A stretch of DNA of 64,000 nt from Plectrocnemia conspersa (GCA_009617715.1 VTFK01000069.1:62001-126000); one strand, 5' to 3'. Positions 52,006-63,521 are shown, numbered from the stretch's first letter. The notes: generated by a model not told the origin, from the letters alone. Program-made: numbers and translations.

Positions 52006-53749
52006 CAGAGATGAGCAACACGCGGCTCGTTAAACATGTTTATGCGGCCCTCCAAGCATTTCTAAAATTGAATTTATTTTATCGACTTTCTCCCATCAAT
52101 ATATTGTTATAAAATTAATTATAATAAAATGGTAGTATGTCTGTCTACTGTTGCAGAAATAGCATTTCCTGATAAAATAAATATTATTTCAAACATTAGT
52201 TTATCAAGATTCACCATTGCAAGGAGAATTGACTTGTCCGAGAACATAGCAACAATGCTTCGTGAACGAATTTCAAAATTCTAATACTGTTCTTTGGCAC
52301 TTGATGACGGTTGCGGTATTAGCGATACAGCACAACTGGCTATATTTTTACGTGGTATTGACACCAAATTTAATATTACCGAAAAATTGTGTTCACTGAT
52401 TCCAATGCAAGGGACTACAACCGGCAAAAACCTGTACGATGAACTAAAGTCTGTGTTGGAAAATTTTTCAATTTTATTTGAAAAGATTATTGGTATATCG
52501 ACAGATGGAGCACGAGCAATGTCAAGCATGGAGGTAGGAGTATCGGGAAGGCTATTTCAAGACATTAAGAAGGTCATAGGAAGGGAAATATTCGTTAACC
52601 ACTGCATAATTCACCAGTAAAATTTGTGTGCGAAAAGATTGAGTTTGCCAAATGTCACAGTACCAATAATTAAACTAATCAATTTTATAAAGTCGCGCGC
52701 GTTAAGTCACCGTGAATTTAAAGAATTCCTGAAAGATTTAGAAACTAAATATGGCGACATGGTTTTTAATACCGAAGTACGTTGGCTTAGTAGAGGTGCA
52801 ATGCTAAAAAGAGTATACAACTTAAAAAGCGAAATACAATTGTTCTTGTATATGAAGGGATATGCCTTTCCTCATTTTAGTAATAAAGAATGGATGTGCG
52901 ATTTTGGATTTCTTATCGACATGACTCAGCATCTCAATGATCTTAATGTGGAACTTCAAGGCAAAGGACAGTTTATTCACAATTTGAATGATAAAATTCA
53001 GGGGCTTTGAGCGCAAATTAAAATTGTGGAAAAGAAAAAGAAAACGTTACTACTTCTCAAAAATACGCATAATATATAGACATTTTAATCAACGAATTTC
53101 AATTACGATTCCAAATGTTCAAAGCTGAGAAGACAGCGGTTTCCATGAAAATGTTTTCCTCACCATTTAATATCGATGTGGATACAGTTCCCGAAGACTT
53201 TCAAATGGAAGTGATTGACATGCAGAATAATACTGATTTAAAAAGTGTATTTTTCTCAGTAAACATCGAAAAAATTTATAAATCGTATGTGAGCCCTGAG
53301 AAATTTCCGCTTTTGACGAAAAATGCAAAGCAAATGATGTTTCTGTTCGGAAGTAGGTATGTTTGCCAACAATTATTTTCAACCATGAAATTAATCAAAA
53401 ATTACCACCGATCAAGACTGAGTGATGCACGATTAGAAAGCTGCGTACGTGTAGCTAGCTCATCAATTCCGGCTGATATTGATCAGCTTGTATCGAAAAA
53501 ACAGTGCCAAATTTTTCATTAAAAAATTCAAGTAAATTCGTTTTATTGTTCTTTTCTTGTTTGTTTTTATTTTGCATTAAAATTTGTATATGAAATCTTT
53601 ACTTTTTTTTTAATTTTATAATATTTTATTCTAATGTGTATTATAAATAAAGTTTTGTAAATTATTAATAAGCGTTACTTTATGTGCGGCCTGGCAAAAA
53701 AATTTAAAATTTAAATTGGCCCGTTGATTAAAGAGGTTGTTCACCCCTG
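52006..53749 (+). mobile_element. hAT DNA transposon, complete ends, 8-bp target duplication
   Basis: A perfect 8-bp duplication TATTAGAC sits at 51998-52005 and 53750-53757. The element begins CAGAGATGAGCAACACGCGG and, read inward from the right, CAGGGGTGAACAACC: imperfect terminal inverted repeats of about 14 bp. Eight-bp duplications and CAG ends define hAT. The 1744-bp element carries a decayed transposase with no upstream zinc-finger part, so it could move only with help from elsewhere, if at all. Confidence 0.92.
52139..53521 (+). pseudogene. hAT transposase, GTF2IRD2/ZBED5-like type, decayed
   Basis: Reads in pieces of one frame or nearby frames: SLSRFTIARRIDLSENIATML..., a stop at 52282-52284, then YCSLALDDGCGISDTAQLAIF, IGISTDGARAM, and IIHQ followed by a stop at 52618-52620 where the family has a glutamate codon. 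Next comes LCAKRL...FNTEVRWLSRG, then a frameshift near 53005 (FERKLKLWK in another frame), and the C-terminal dimerisation part FGSRYVCQQLFSTMKLIK...RSRLSDARLESCVRVA, ending at 53521. The N-terminal BED zinc finger is absent. At least two stops and a frameshift rule out function. Confidence 0.88.
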
Positions 53750-53949
53750 TATTAGACTAATAACTAATTTACTAATAGTACAAAGGTGGCCAATGTCTAA
53801 TTTACAAGTTATCAATATTACAATTGAATGAAAAAGGATAATTAAAATAAACATTTTTTTTTTAAAAAACTTGAAGGAATAATAACAATTTTTATTTAAA
53901 TATATACTCCGTTCTTCGATTTTTGGCTTGACAAAATTTATTCAGTTAC

Positions 53950-54345
53950 CCTTTCATTGAAATTTTTTATTCTTTTTAAAGTTGAAAAGCAACTTCCAGG
54001 TTCTGTCGTAGTCATAGGAATTGTGACTAATATTTTTATAAGTTTAATTGTTTCAGAAAACACGCTAGACAAATTTTCTTCAGATAATATATTTAACAAC
54101 ACAATTAATCCATTAAAATTATGAAATTCTTTACGTGAATTGACCGTTAAAAAGTAAGCAAGGAAAGCAAAACAGAGCGTTTCTAATCTCGCAACAACAC
54201 AAACATCGTATTTTATCTTACCATTCGTTGTTGAAAGATCTAATGTATTTTTTGTTTTTACTCATTGCTGTTTGATGAATATCTGGAGTAGGTCGACTTT
54301 TCCTTTTAATTTCAATTTTTTCTTGTAGTGACAATTAGGAAAATG
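53950..54345 (-). pseudogene. ZMYM1/TTF-type hAT transposase remnant, internally deleted
   Basis: From 54345 downward the minus strand reads SLQEKIEIKRKSRPTPDIH... then CLCCCEIRNALFCFPCLLF, the TTF-type zinc finger at the N terminus of this hAT group. In another frame, immediately after, it reads LLNILSEENLSSVFSETIKLIKILVTIPMTTTEPGSCFSTLKRIKNF, the hAT C-terminal dimerisation domain. The whole catalytic middle is missing and there are stops (after NNEW). Lying just right of the first hAT copy but in opposite orientation, it belongs to a different hAT subgroup. Confidence 0.75.
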
Positions 54346-54493
54346 TATTGTTTTTAATACCTTCGACACGAACACCAGCCATGATAAATACCTGAAATAA
54401 TATTTGTTTTATTATTTAATTGGATTATTTTATAATAAATATTTTTGACAGAGTATTTTATTATTTACCACAATAATAATATTGTAAATGAAG

Positions 54494-54540
54494 CAGCTCG
54501 TCATTAGGCGACCGAGGCACTTGCCTCGAACCTGGTGCAA
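54494..54540. mobile_element. Possible hAT end with subterminal hairpin
   Basis: CAGCTCGTCATTAGGCGACC is followed by CGAGGCA-CT-TGCCTCG (54513-54528), a perfect small hairpin typical of termini of ZMYM1-type hAT elements. No matching opposite end or target duplication was found, so it may be a truncated copy. Confidence 0.35.
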
Positions 54541-54544
54541 TATT

Positions 54545-55290
54545 GGTCAAGTCAGTGAATTGAAAAATTTCAAAATTATAAAAAATTATGAAAAAATACA
54601 TTTAAAACATGTAAGTTTATCAATTTCATTTTCGTAGCAAAAATTACAAGAAGGCCTTTCAAAATTTTTTTGCATACGGGTCAAAACTTTCTGGTTATGT
54701 ATTAGTCATTTTTGTGAATGCGCCTAATGGCACGTATATACCAGATATTCTCTCTAGTCTGTGTGTGCATATCATGTTTCTTTTACAAAAGTAAAATTTC
54801 GTTTCCCTTAATATCTACTAATTTATTACATTACTCAAAAAAAAATGTGCAAGATGTACAAATAATTTCTGACAAGTTGGATTTTAAATTTGAAAAATAC
54901 ATCAGTTCAAATCGTCATTTGAGTGATTTGATCGTGATTTTTTAACACCTTACATTTATTCTATAAATATAACTAATAAACCAAAAACCGCACTTGAAAA
55001 AAAGCAAACGAGAGTTAATTAGAATAGCAAGGGTAAAAGAAAGTTCACATAAAAATCATGTGGGTGAGAATATTCCCGCAAAAAATATTGGAAGTGATTG
55101 TAGGTAGTAAAGTAATATTTACATCTAAACAGTGAAACATGAAACCATAACATTAAAAATGTTTTTTTGAGAAATTGGCTTCAGAAATGGAATGGAACAT
55201 TTTCAAATTAAATGATCGATCTCAACAATCTGTTCCTTATAATGATAATTTTTTATTTACAGTAGAAATGAAAGAAATGCCATATTTTAA
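54545..55290. other. Intergenic DNA right of the hAT fragments
   Basis: AT-rich. The 75-codon frame at 54718-54945 has no recognised motif. The poly(A) signal of the MADF gene (AATAAA on the minus strand, 55257-55252) lies at its right end. Confidence 0.4.
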
Positions 55291-55298
55291 TAATTTTT

Positions 55299-56940
55299 TT
55301 AATCTTTTGTTAATAACATTTGTTCGTGCTCATTGTATACGTCATTAAGTACAGTACTTCTCCATGCTGTCTGTGGAATGCATTGATGATTTGTAGAAGA
55401 TGGCTCGTTCGGGGTGTTAATGGAAATTAGGTCCTGGTGGTTGACAGGTTGGGGTGTAGGAGTTGAGTAGGCACTGAAAGAAGACATCATGGAACTGCAA
55501 GGTGGTTTTTGCAAAAGAAGTCCATCAATTTCGTACATTAGCAGATGTCTTTCGCGGGTGGAATAGTTCCTCAGTTTCTTTGCCAGTAGCTGCCCATACA
55601 AATCGCAATCGTCTGTTTCTTTTGTTGTTGTTTTATGATTGAGCACACAGTTAAGTGAAGCAAAAGTTTGTTGTATTTGGTCCCTTGCACTATCAATTTC
55701 AGTCACTAGTCGGCGTCGCTTTTCTCGGTAGGTAGTAGGCACAGAAAATTCTCTTGACGTCGCGAGTTTCTCTTGACACATTTCTCTCTTCTCTTGAAAG
55801 TTTCTCCTAACATTTTGTTTGAGTTGAGTTTCCTCATCAGCTTGCCTTGACTTTTGTTGAGTTTCCTCATCAGCTTGCCTCGAATTTTGTTGCCTTTCGT
55901 CATCACTGGTCACAGGCTCCTCTGTTTCATTCTGGTTTTGCTCCACCGGTTGAATTGGTAATACCTAGAATGAAAAATTACTTATTAATAATAGCTACCG
56001 TAATATTAGTAATACAATCAACGTTACTCAAAACATTGTTAAAGGAGACATTTTATTTTTGTCTAGAAGCCGCAGACACCAGAAGAATGGCTAGCAATAG
56101 AAGAATTTGGAGGAAACTATCCACATTGTGTTGGTGCAATCGATAGTAAACACATCATGCTAGAAAGTCAGCAGAAGTTCTTAATATTATAATAACAAAT
56201 AAAACATTTAGCTGCCGTTGATAGCAATTACAATTTCATATGTGACGATATTGGTGCTTCAGGGCGAATTAATGATCTACACGTAACCAGGAAGCTTTGA
56301 CATTATAGTCAATGAGTAGTTCAAAAAGGATCATGAACACAAAATGCTTTAGAAAGGTCTGCCATAAGACCTTTACCTAGCTAGACATGCAACATAGACT
56401 ACTTTCAGAGGAGAATTTGCTGACTAATCTATAAAAATAGGTCTTAGGTTCTCAATTATGTATATGTATTATTTGCCAAAGAGAAATATAATGAACAACA
56501 ATCTCGTTTTATTGAAATTTTAATTCCATTGCAACAAGGAAATCAAGTCAAGTAATACAATATATTATAAAATAATAAAGTAATAAACAATCACTTACAT
56601 CATTATCATCCTCCACGATAATTGTGGTCTGTCCGCCGTTATTTAGGAGCCTATCCATTTTTCTGTAGGCAAACCATATTGGTTCGTAGATATCGCCTTC
56701 TCCAACACTGGATTTAATAGAGGCTTCTTTTTTCCGGCGGTAGCTGCGATATGTAGCCATCAACGAATCTTTTTTTTTCTTCAGTTCACTAATGGGTATT
56801 TTCAAACTGGACGATAATCGAGTCCATGCATCGTGGATTATCTTCTTGTCCTTATGCAGTGGATGCTTGGTGTTCCAAATAGTAGGTTCACGACAGTACA
56901 GTTCCCAAAATTCCAACGTTAGAGCGTTACTCCACTTCAT
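55299..56940 (-). CDS. MADF-domain protein, two exons, about 335 residues
   Basis: Exon 1 (56940-56599, 114 codons) holds a MADF (Myb/SANT-like) domain: WSNALTLEFWELYCREPTIWN near residues 3-23, then K.....W..LSS and KKKDSLMATYRSYRRKK. The donor is GAT|GTAAGT. The acceptor TTTTCATTCTAG lies at 55976-55965 and exon 2 runs 55964-55299 in the same phase. Exon 2 encodes a polar repeat (RQADEETQQKS twice), a charged region and YGQLLAKKLRNYSTRERHLLMYEIDGLLLQ, resembling the C-terminal oligomerisation segment of MADF/BESS and Harbinger-associated proteins. AATAAA follows about 40 nt after the stop. Both exons are intact. It is probably a DNA-binding protein, either the partner protein of a PIF/Harbinger transposon or a host gene derived from one. 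The intron (634 bp) carries an antisense transposase relic. Confidence 0.8.
56067..56300 (+). pseudogene. PIF/Harbinger transposase fragment, antisense in the MADF intron
   Basis: One frame reads KPQTPEEWLAIEEFGGNYPH, then CVGAIDSKHIM (first catalytic D at 56142-56144), two adjacent stops, then LAAVDSNYNFICDDIGASG, RINDLHVTRKL and a stop. This matches the DDE nuclease core of HARBI1-like transposases (family CIGAIDGKH... VDANY.F...D.G..G...D). Both ends of the protein are missing and stops interrupt it, so it is dead. Its location inside the intron of the MADF gene, on the other strand, is notable because Harbinger elements normally encode both proteins. Confidence 0.82.
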
Positions 56941-57472
56941 TTTTTAAAATACAATAAAAGAAAAAACACACATTGATAGAGCATTCATTGCGAACTTAAC
57001 AGCGACTGTGTAAATACTGAGTTCGCCTTGTCCCAAAAAAACAGCAAAGCTAGGAACCGTTTACTTGCATTGCGATTTTGGATATTGCATTGAGGAAAAT
57101 TTTAAGTAGCTACAGTCACTGTAGCCTCTGCTGAAAGAGGCTCTAGTTTATTGAAAATTATAAAAATTTATTTAAATTAATAAGTGATCAAATATGTAAA
57201 TTTTATCGATGAAGCGTGAAATTGTATAAGAGCACGAAAAATAAAATTATATTGTTCTATTGTAATATTTAATATTTATTGTGAGCAATTTAGTTTGAAA
57301 ATTTTATATTCTTATTTATTTTATGTGACACTCTGAAATATGTTGTTACCTGTTCAACATAATACATTCAAAATTAAAAATAGTATATAAAATATAATTT
57401 CAACTATAAATTTAATTTTCGTAAAGGTTGGTGTCATCATATTTTTACTTTATATTGTACTATTACTTCTTT

Positions 57473-58241
57473 TTATAATAAATTTATTTTTGCCTATATT
57501 TTAGGGAAAAAAATGAAAAATACATATGAAATTAGCGTGTAATTTCACATATATATTGGGTTTTCTTATCTATGTTTCAAAATCTTGTACTGATTGGATG
57601 TATTTAAAAAATTTAGCAATCACCTGTTTTTCCATTATAACATTTGTATCCTGGAAACATAAAGAAGTATTGTCTATATCCAAATGAAGCACATCTTTAA
57701 TATCGTGAGTTTCTGAAAGTATACATATCTAGATTTAGGTTTTTAATTTAAAATTAAAATATGATATAATAAAAAGCAGTTTATAAAATAGATTATTATC
57801 ATTTGTCTTACCTATTTCAAGCATATCATCATTATCTATAGTGTCAATGCTTATAGTATAATTTATTTTTATATTATCGGACTGAAAAAAATATTTTTTT
57901 TATATATATGTGTAATTTATATATTATATCTTCACAACTACCAGGTGGAAATTTTTAGATTCTTCGTCTGTAAAATCAGTTTGTTGGTCTGGTTCTGAAA
58001 AATACATACACGTCAATAATCATTTCTAGATACCAGCGCTACATTATTATTGAATTACAAATGAATAATGATCAATTTTATGATGAGCATTTAAACATAA
58101 ATGTGCAATATTTAATTCTGTAAATAAGTTAAACTGTCAAGGAACTCGCCTTGTTTATTCCCCGGCTAATACGTATATACTCTTCATTTTATAATAAATG
58201 ATTAATATGATCATACCGATTTTTATTGCAGAATTTGACAT
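57473..58241 (-). CDS. Unrecognised small acidic protein gene, five short exons
   Basis: Reconstructed by eye from splice sites. Exon 1 58241-58217 (MSNSAIKI), exon 2 57994-57942, exon 3 57881-57812, exon 4 57712-57624, exon 5 57493-57473. Every intron is GT-AG (222, 60, 99 and 130 bp), with T-rich acceptors for the first four exons, and phase is kept at each junction: split GAA codons join exons 1/2 and 3/4, whole codons join 2/3 and 4/5. The product is about 85 residues and rich in D and E, beginning MSNSAIKIEPDQQTDFTDEE; IKIE fits a SUMO-attachment consensus. No family is recognised. Exon 5 (6 codons, then a stop) is the weakest part and the gene may use another 3' exon. AATAAA signals lie further down in AT-rich DNA. 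Confidence 0.6.
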
Positions 58242-61200
58242 TTCCCCGACCCATAAACAGTTAGGAACAAGCTAGCTTTAAACTTAACACTAGTAATTCC
58301 GACCACTAATACAACGGGGTAATATCGAACAGCGCTTCAAAATTATACAATATTTGCAAAATTCTTTCGATTTAATAATTGTTAAGCATTAAACTAAATT
58401 AGTTGCAATTACTTATTAGAACCAGATATTTGTTAAAAAACACCCCACTCCATTTTCCGACTTTTTCATTCAATATAATAAATTCATAAACATATGCAGT
58501 GTGCATGCGCACTGCACACTGGGGAGTAACAACTGTTGATTTTTAAGCATTGCGCCGTGCTAATTAACATAATTAATCCAATCATTATAATTATTTTATA
58601 CTTTTATGTCGTCTATTTAGGCGAATTATAACCACTTGCAAATGGACCTGAACAAATGAATGTACTACTGATGTAAATACTCAAAACAGTTCGACGCTGA
58701 TGCCAATTCAAATAAATACAGTCACTATCAAAAATCTTATCAATCGATGGTATGTGCCTAGAATCGCAAGTGCAAAATGACAACGTTGCCAAATCTCCAG
58801 CTGTTTAAATTATGGCCAATGTCGGCCCTATGCAAGAATAAAGCGAAAGCACGTTGTTTAACGAATACAGGTTGTATAACGAATACCAAAATTATTCAAT
58901 AATATAGTATTGTATAGTCTGTCCAAGATGTTAACGCTCATCATTGTTGTGTTGGAAACAAGGGTGTGTGTACGCATGCATGCATACGTATACAGTTTTC
59001 CGCGAATTTGTTTACACCGACAGGAGAACGTTACCAGTACTAAATCAGGGCTGTTTTAAGGGTAGGGTGACCATACGTTGGAAATTATTCTCAAAACATG
59101 GACGGTCAGAAAAACAAAGGTTCGAACATATGAGTCTTAATATGCCATAGTTATTTTGTGTATTTTTTTGGTTTATTGCGAAGAATACAAACGTTAAAGA
59201 ATAATTCATAGAAACGACACATTCAAGTTGTTCTAGCACTTGTTTCTTTCAAATCCCGCAAAGTTGTTCTAGCACTTGTTTCTTTCAATTCCCGCAAAAT
59301 TAACCATGAAGTTTTGGCTTAACGTAAACTTTACAAAGATACACAAAATCTGAGACGGCAAAACAAGTTTGGTTTTCATCGGGGGAATGAAATATCGCTA
59401 TATGAATTGTACTTTCACATTTTGTGATAAAAAAATATTTACTTTTTTCGTAGTATTAGTATTTTTAAATGGAGCCTGCCGCATATTTTTTAATAATAAT
59501 ATTTTACCCTCATAATTTTACATATATTGACGATTTTTTTGCTGTTGTTCTGAAAACTGTTTTTCTAACCCTAATGCGATATGTGAACACACTCAAATAA
59601 TTTACATATTTAGTGTGATTTTGAACCGCATTTTTTTCTTGATGCTCAAGAGATGTCTATATTTTAAAAAATATTTCATCGAATATATGGTTTGCGACAA
59701 AACTAAGAACATGCGCATCGTCCTAGCGGCACTTATGTCGTCGTTCGTAAGCGAACACCGGTATTAAAGCGGTTAGCGTCTGTTTTCATTATTTTTTTTT
59801 CTTTTAAGCACGGGGCTCAACGCGAGTAAATCTGTTACGTATGGCCAGAGCCAGCAATGATACGCAAAAGGATGTTCTTATAAGATAAGTAACAGATAAT
59901 ATCATAGTATGCATTTTCCAGAAGCATCGCATTTTCCAGACGATTGACGATGCGAGCTCTCCATAGACTCACGCAGTAAACGCCAAGGTTAACTAATCAA
60001 AACTTACAACAGAAAGTGCTGGAATATAACTTGACAATTGTGTTATTTAAATAAATGGCTAATCCGCAATAAGATAACGACAAATTAACACAATATCTGA
60101 AACTGAACAGACCACCACGGTTAAACCTCCGTAATGCCTAGAGAAAAACATTCTTTTTGAACATAAAGGAATGCATAGACGATGTGTCAAAGCAAGCTTA
60201 TTTATCACGTCATTGTTACCCTGGCAATGACGAAAGTATCCATACCATTTTGTGCATTATGGATTGCACAAACAATTCACCATCGGGTATGTAATATGGA
60301 ATATGAATAAGTTTGGAAATAATATAATGTTCCAATAAATAATTGCTATTTGTCACCGACCATTGTTCTGGTAATCATTATCATATATTTTTTGAGTGCT
60401 TTGCCTGTTAATTGCTTATCTGCTCAGATTCGCGGTTGTTTATACAGCGCAAAAGAACGCAAATTAAACAATTAGTCCATACCACTATATTCTTCGCAAC
60501 GATATAGTTGGTCCCGACATTTATCATTTATTATTATTATTTAGCTCTGTTGCATATGTAGACTTTGTTGCATACGTTAGACTTCTATTAAAATGTATGT
60601 TTATGCGTATATAAAACTATTTAGAAATAATTAGTAGTTACATTGTATGACGACTAATTACAACAGTTATTCTAGTTGTTTAAATATTTATGAGTATCCT
60701 CGTGCTTCTTTGTGTTTCTTTATTACAAGAGATCAAAGTCGTATTTTTTATGTTCAACAATAAAGCCTGATTACATTCAAGTGCATATTAAGTTCATAAT
60801 AGTTCCTAGGGTCACGGAAACCGTATTCAAATACACAATAGTTAAAATTTCATTATTTTACATTTATTTTCTATTAATTGGATTTTAACTACTAAGTGTT
60901 TGGGTGTCAAAGGTACGGTTTAACATTTTATATACGTATCTATTACAAAAAATATATAATTTACGTATATCATATTTATAATCATAACACGACAAAATAA
61001 AATATAAACAAGATTATAAAATTAAAATAACATTATTAATTCCGTATTGAAAAAATGAGGCATGTGAGAAAAATATCAATAAAAAAATATTGAAATATGT
61101 TTAATATTCACCTGAAATCAATAAGTAAATCTATATCTTAAAAACATAATACATAGTCTTATTTTGTATTAAGTCCATTACTATTTTTATGAATCATAAA

Positions 61201-61820
61201 AAAGTATATCTGTATCTTTTTTATAATGTTTTTTACATTTCACAATGACAAATATTATATCAATATATATTTATATAAATTATCTAAAGAATGTGAAAGT
61301 TACACTGTGAAAATTTTTCCCTTATTGATTTTCTTAGCTTTTTAGTAATTTCAGAATTGAAAAATAGTATAATTAATACGCAGACTGACAGACAGATCTG
61401 ATTTTAAAACCAAACATTTTTATGGATCATATGTAGTCTAAAAGTGCAAGTCAAAAATTTTCCGAAATATTTTAAAATGTAAGTCTTGTAGAATTAGATT
61501 TAATTTATACGTAATAAACTAATGAGACATTTGATAATATCAAGTTATGTTAAAATGTATTGCCAAATAATTATTTTTGAGTCTGTTAGTAATATATTTT
61601 GTCAGAGCATTAATAAATCAAATAAAAAATAAGGGTCCAAGTATGACTCTTGAGGAACACCTGACATACTTTATTTACGTTTTAAATTGAACTATTGTAT
61701 ATACATAGGTGACCATAATTGCGAAACGTGTCAATGTTTGTCACGCATTGAAGTCCTGCTGTTCAAATGTCAAATTTGTTATTCCTATGTATAATCAAGC
61801 GCATAAATAATAACACGTAT
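58242..61820. other. Intergenic DNA between the small gene and Cyp4g
   Basis: Mixed composition. It contains the palindromic GCAGTGTGCATGCGCACTGC (about 58497-58516) and a 36-bp tandem duplication with one mismatch (59225-59260, 59261-59296). The frames at 58944-59150 and 59045-59239 lack motifs. No further gene or RNA is supported. Confidence 0.45.
59225..59296. repeat. 36-bp tandem duplication
   Basis: Two adjacent copies beginning AAGTTGTTCTAGCACTTG, differing at one base. This is a recent local duplication. Confidence 0.95.
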
Positions 61821-61824
61821 CCGT

Positions 61825-61862
61825 TATATATAAATGTCGGAGCGTTTTTAAAGTCACCAGTT
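61825..61862 (+). promoter_or_regulatory. Cyp4g core promoter: TATA box and initiator
   Basis: TATATATAAA at 61825-61834 lies 30 bp (counted from TATAAA at 61829) upstream of an initiator-like CCAGTT with A at 61859. The leader to the ATG at 62002 would be about 143 nt. Spacing is ideal for a TATA-Inr promoter. Confidence 0.55.
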
Positions 61863-61884
61863 TTCCCACAACAGCTGGGCAGTG

Positions 61885-61908
61885 ATGTTTGACGCGATTG
61901 TGCCATAA
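61885..61908 (+). promoter_or_regulatory. Short upstream ORF in the Cyp4g leader
   Basis: ATG followed by six codons and TAA (MFDAIVP), about 94 nt before the main start. It could dampen translation, or be neutral if the start site lies downstream of it. Confidence 0.35.
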
Positions 61909-62001
61909 GCAAGGGGTTAAACATAACAATGTAAAGTGAATTTGTGAAGTGATCATTCGAAAATCAAATTTAATAAACACTTTACCTCCCAATAGATCAA
62001 G

Positions 62002-63521
62002 ATGTCTGCTACTCCCGAAACAATCTTGAGTGAAGAGCTCAAATCGGGATCTGCTACAACCTTTTACACTCTCCTAGGATTAGTCGCAGCATTATGGCTA
62101 TACCACTGGTGGAAGCAGCAATCTCATATGGTAAAATTGGGCAATGCCATTCCAGGACCACCGACTCTCCCTTTTATAGGAAATGCACTCTTGGCATTTG
62201 GAAAGACTCCTCATGGTACATATAAAAATATTTTGAAGCAATCTTAAGGGTTTATATGTACAATGAAAAAAATATTTCAGAGATCGTCGAAATGGCATTG
62301 GAAGTAAGTAAGGATTTTGGTCCAGTTTTGAGGGCATGGTTAGGAAGCAAGCTTTTGATCTTCTTGACTGAGCCTGATGATGTAGAGATTATCTTGAACA
62401 GCCAAGTTCATATTGATAAGTCTACTGAGTATAGATTTTTCAAGCCTTGGCTTGGAGAAGGACTGCTTATTAGCTCAGGTGAGTTTATTACTTTTATTTA
62501 TATTATAAAACAGTTTTTTATCGAAATATTCATTATTAATATATAATTATTATTAATCTCTAATATAAAAGAGATGATTTCTGAGTCTATTAATAACAAA
62601 TATAAAGAAATTCCTTTGTATTAAATAAATTAGCATAAAATTAATTTGTGGTTGTTTAAAACATATTTTTAAATAATACACAATTTTAGATATTTAATGA
62701 ATTTATTAATAGTAAAATATAATAATTATAATAAAAATTGAATCAGATATATTTTATATAAGTAAAAATCTGTCCCTAATTTTAGAGTAATATTTATATT
62801 AATTTGATTACTAAGTAAAATTATATAATAAAAAATACGCTGCTTAAATTAAGGTCATCATTTTTTATTTCTATTATTTTTTATAAGTTTCTTAAATATT
62901 GACAATATATAAAAATCATATTTTATATATGATAACTAAAATTAACTATTTCATGGGTTTTAAAGCAATTTTAAAATTAAAAACTAACTATAAGTATGGC
63001 AAAACAAGCCTATTCAAAAATTATTTTAAAGCTTTTAAAATTCACTCGAAATATCAATTTATTTTCAATGAGTACAAAAATATACTTTGCTCTTCATTGA
63101 TAAATATAAAATATATACATATATAGATCTGTGTAATGAAATACATACATAGGTAAAACATGAACAATTTAAACAAAGGGTATTAAATTAAATATATTAA
63201 CTAATTCAATTATATTGAATCAATGACTCGATTAGATTCAATATATAATCAGAATTGATCTAAAAAATGTTAGAATAAAAAAATGCATACATATGACCCA
63301 AATATGTTTTGATACAATAAACTGTATGTTCAATTTAGGTGAAAAATGGAGGTCCCACAGGAAAATCATTGCTCCAACCTTTCATCTAAACATCCTCAAG
63401 TCTTTTGTGGGAATCTTCAACAATAACAGCAGATCTGTTTGCGAAAGACTAAGCAAAGAAGTTGGAAAGACCTTCGACGTCCACGATCATCTCAGCGGAG
63501 TGACAGTAGATATTCTTCTAG
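62002..63521 (+). CDS. Cyp4g: CYP4G cytochrome P450, first three coding exons (5' part)
   Basis: Exon 1 62002-62215, exon 2 62281-62478, exon 3 63339-63521, with GT-AG introns of 65 and 860 bp and consistent phase. The three exons encode about 198 residues. Residues about 20-37 (FYTLLGLVAALWLYHWW) form the membrane anchor, PGPPTLPFIGN at 51-61 the proline-rich hinge. LRAWLGSKLLIFLTEPDDVEIIL and YRFFKPWLGEGLLISSG are CYP4G-like, GEKWRSHRK...APTFH (138-153) is the C-helix, and FDVHDHLSGVTVDILLG matches the next CYP4G block. The I-helix, heme cysteine and the CYP4G-specific insertion lie beyond the window. CYP4G enzymes sit in the ER of oenocytes and convert long-chain aldehydes to cuticular hydrocarbons by oxidative decarbonylation. 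The start is the first ATG in frame with the anchor. Confidence 0.9.

Noticed and set aside
56599..57473. Splicing of the small five-exon gene into the MADF gene
   Set aside because: Acceptors tried between 57150 and 56941 lead to stops before the MADF start, so the two are treated as separate genes.
62899..63126. 75-codon frame in Cyp4g intron 2
   Set aside because: Lies inside an intron defined by phase-consistent flanking exons and has no P450 motif.
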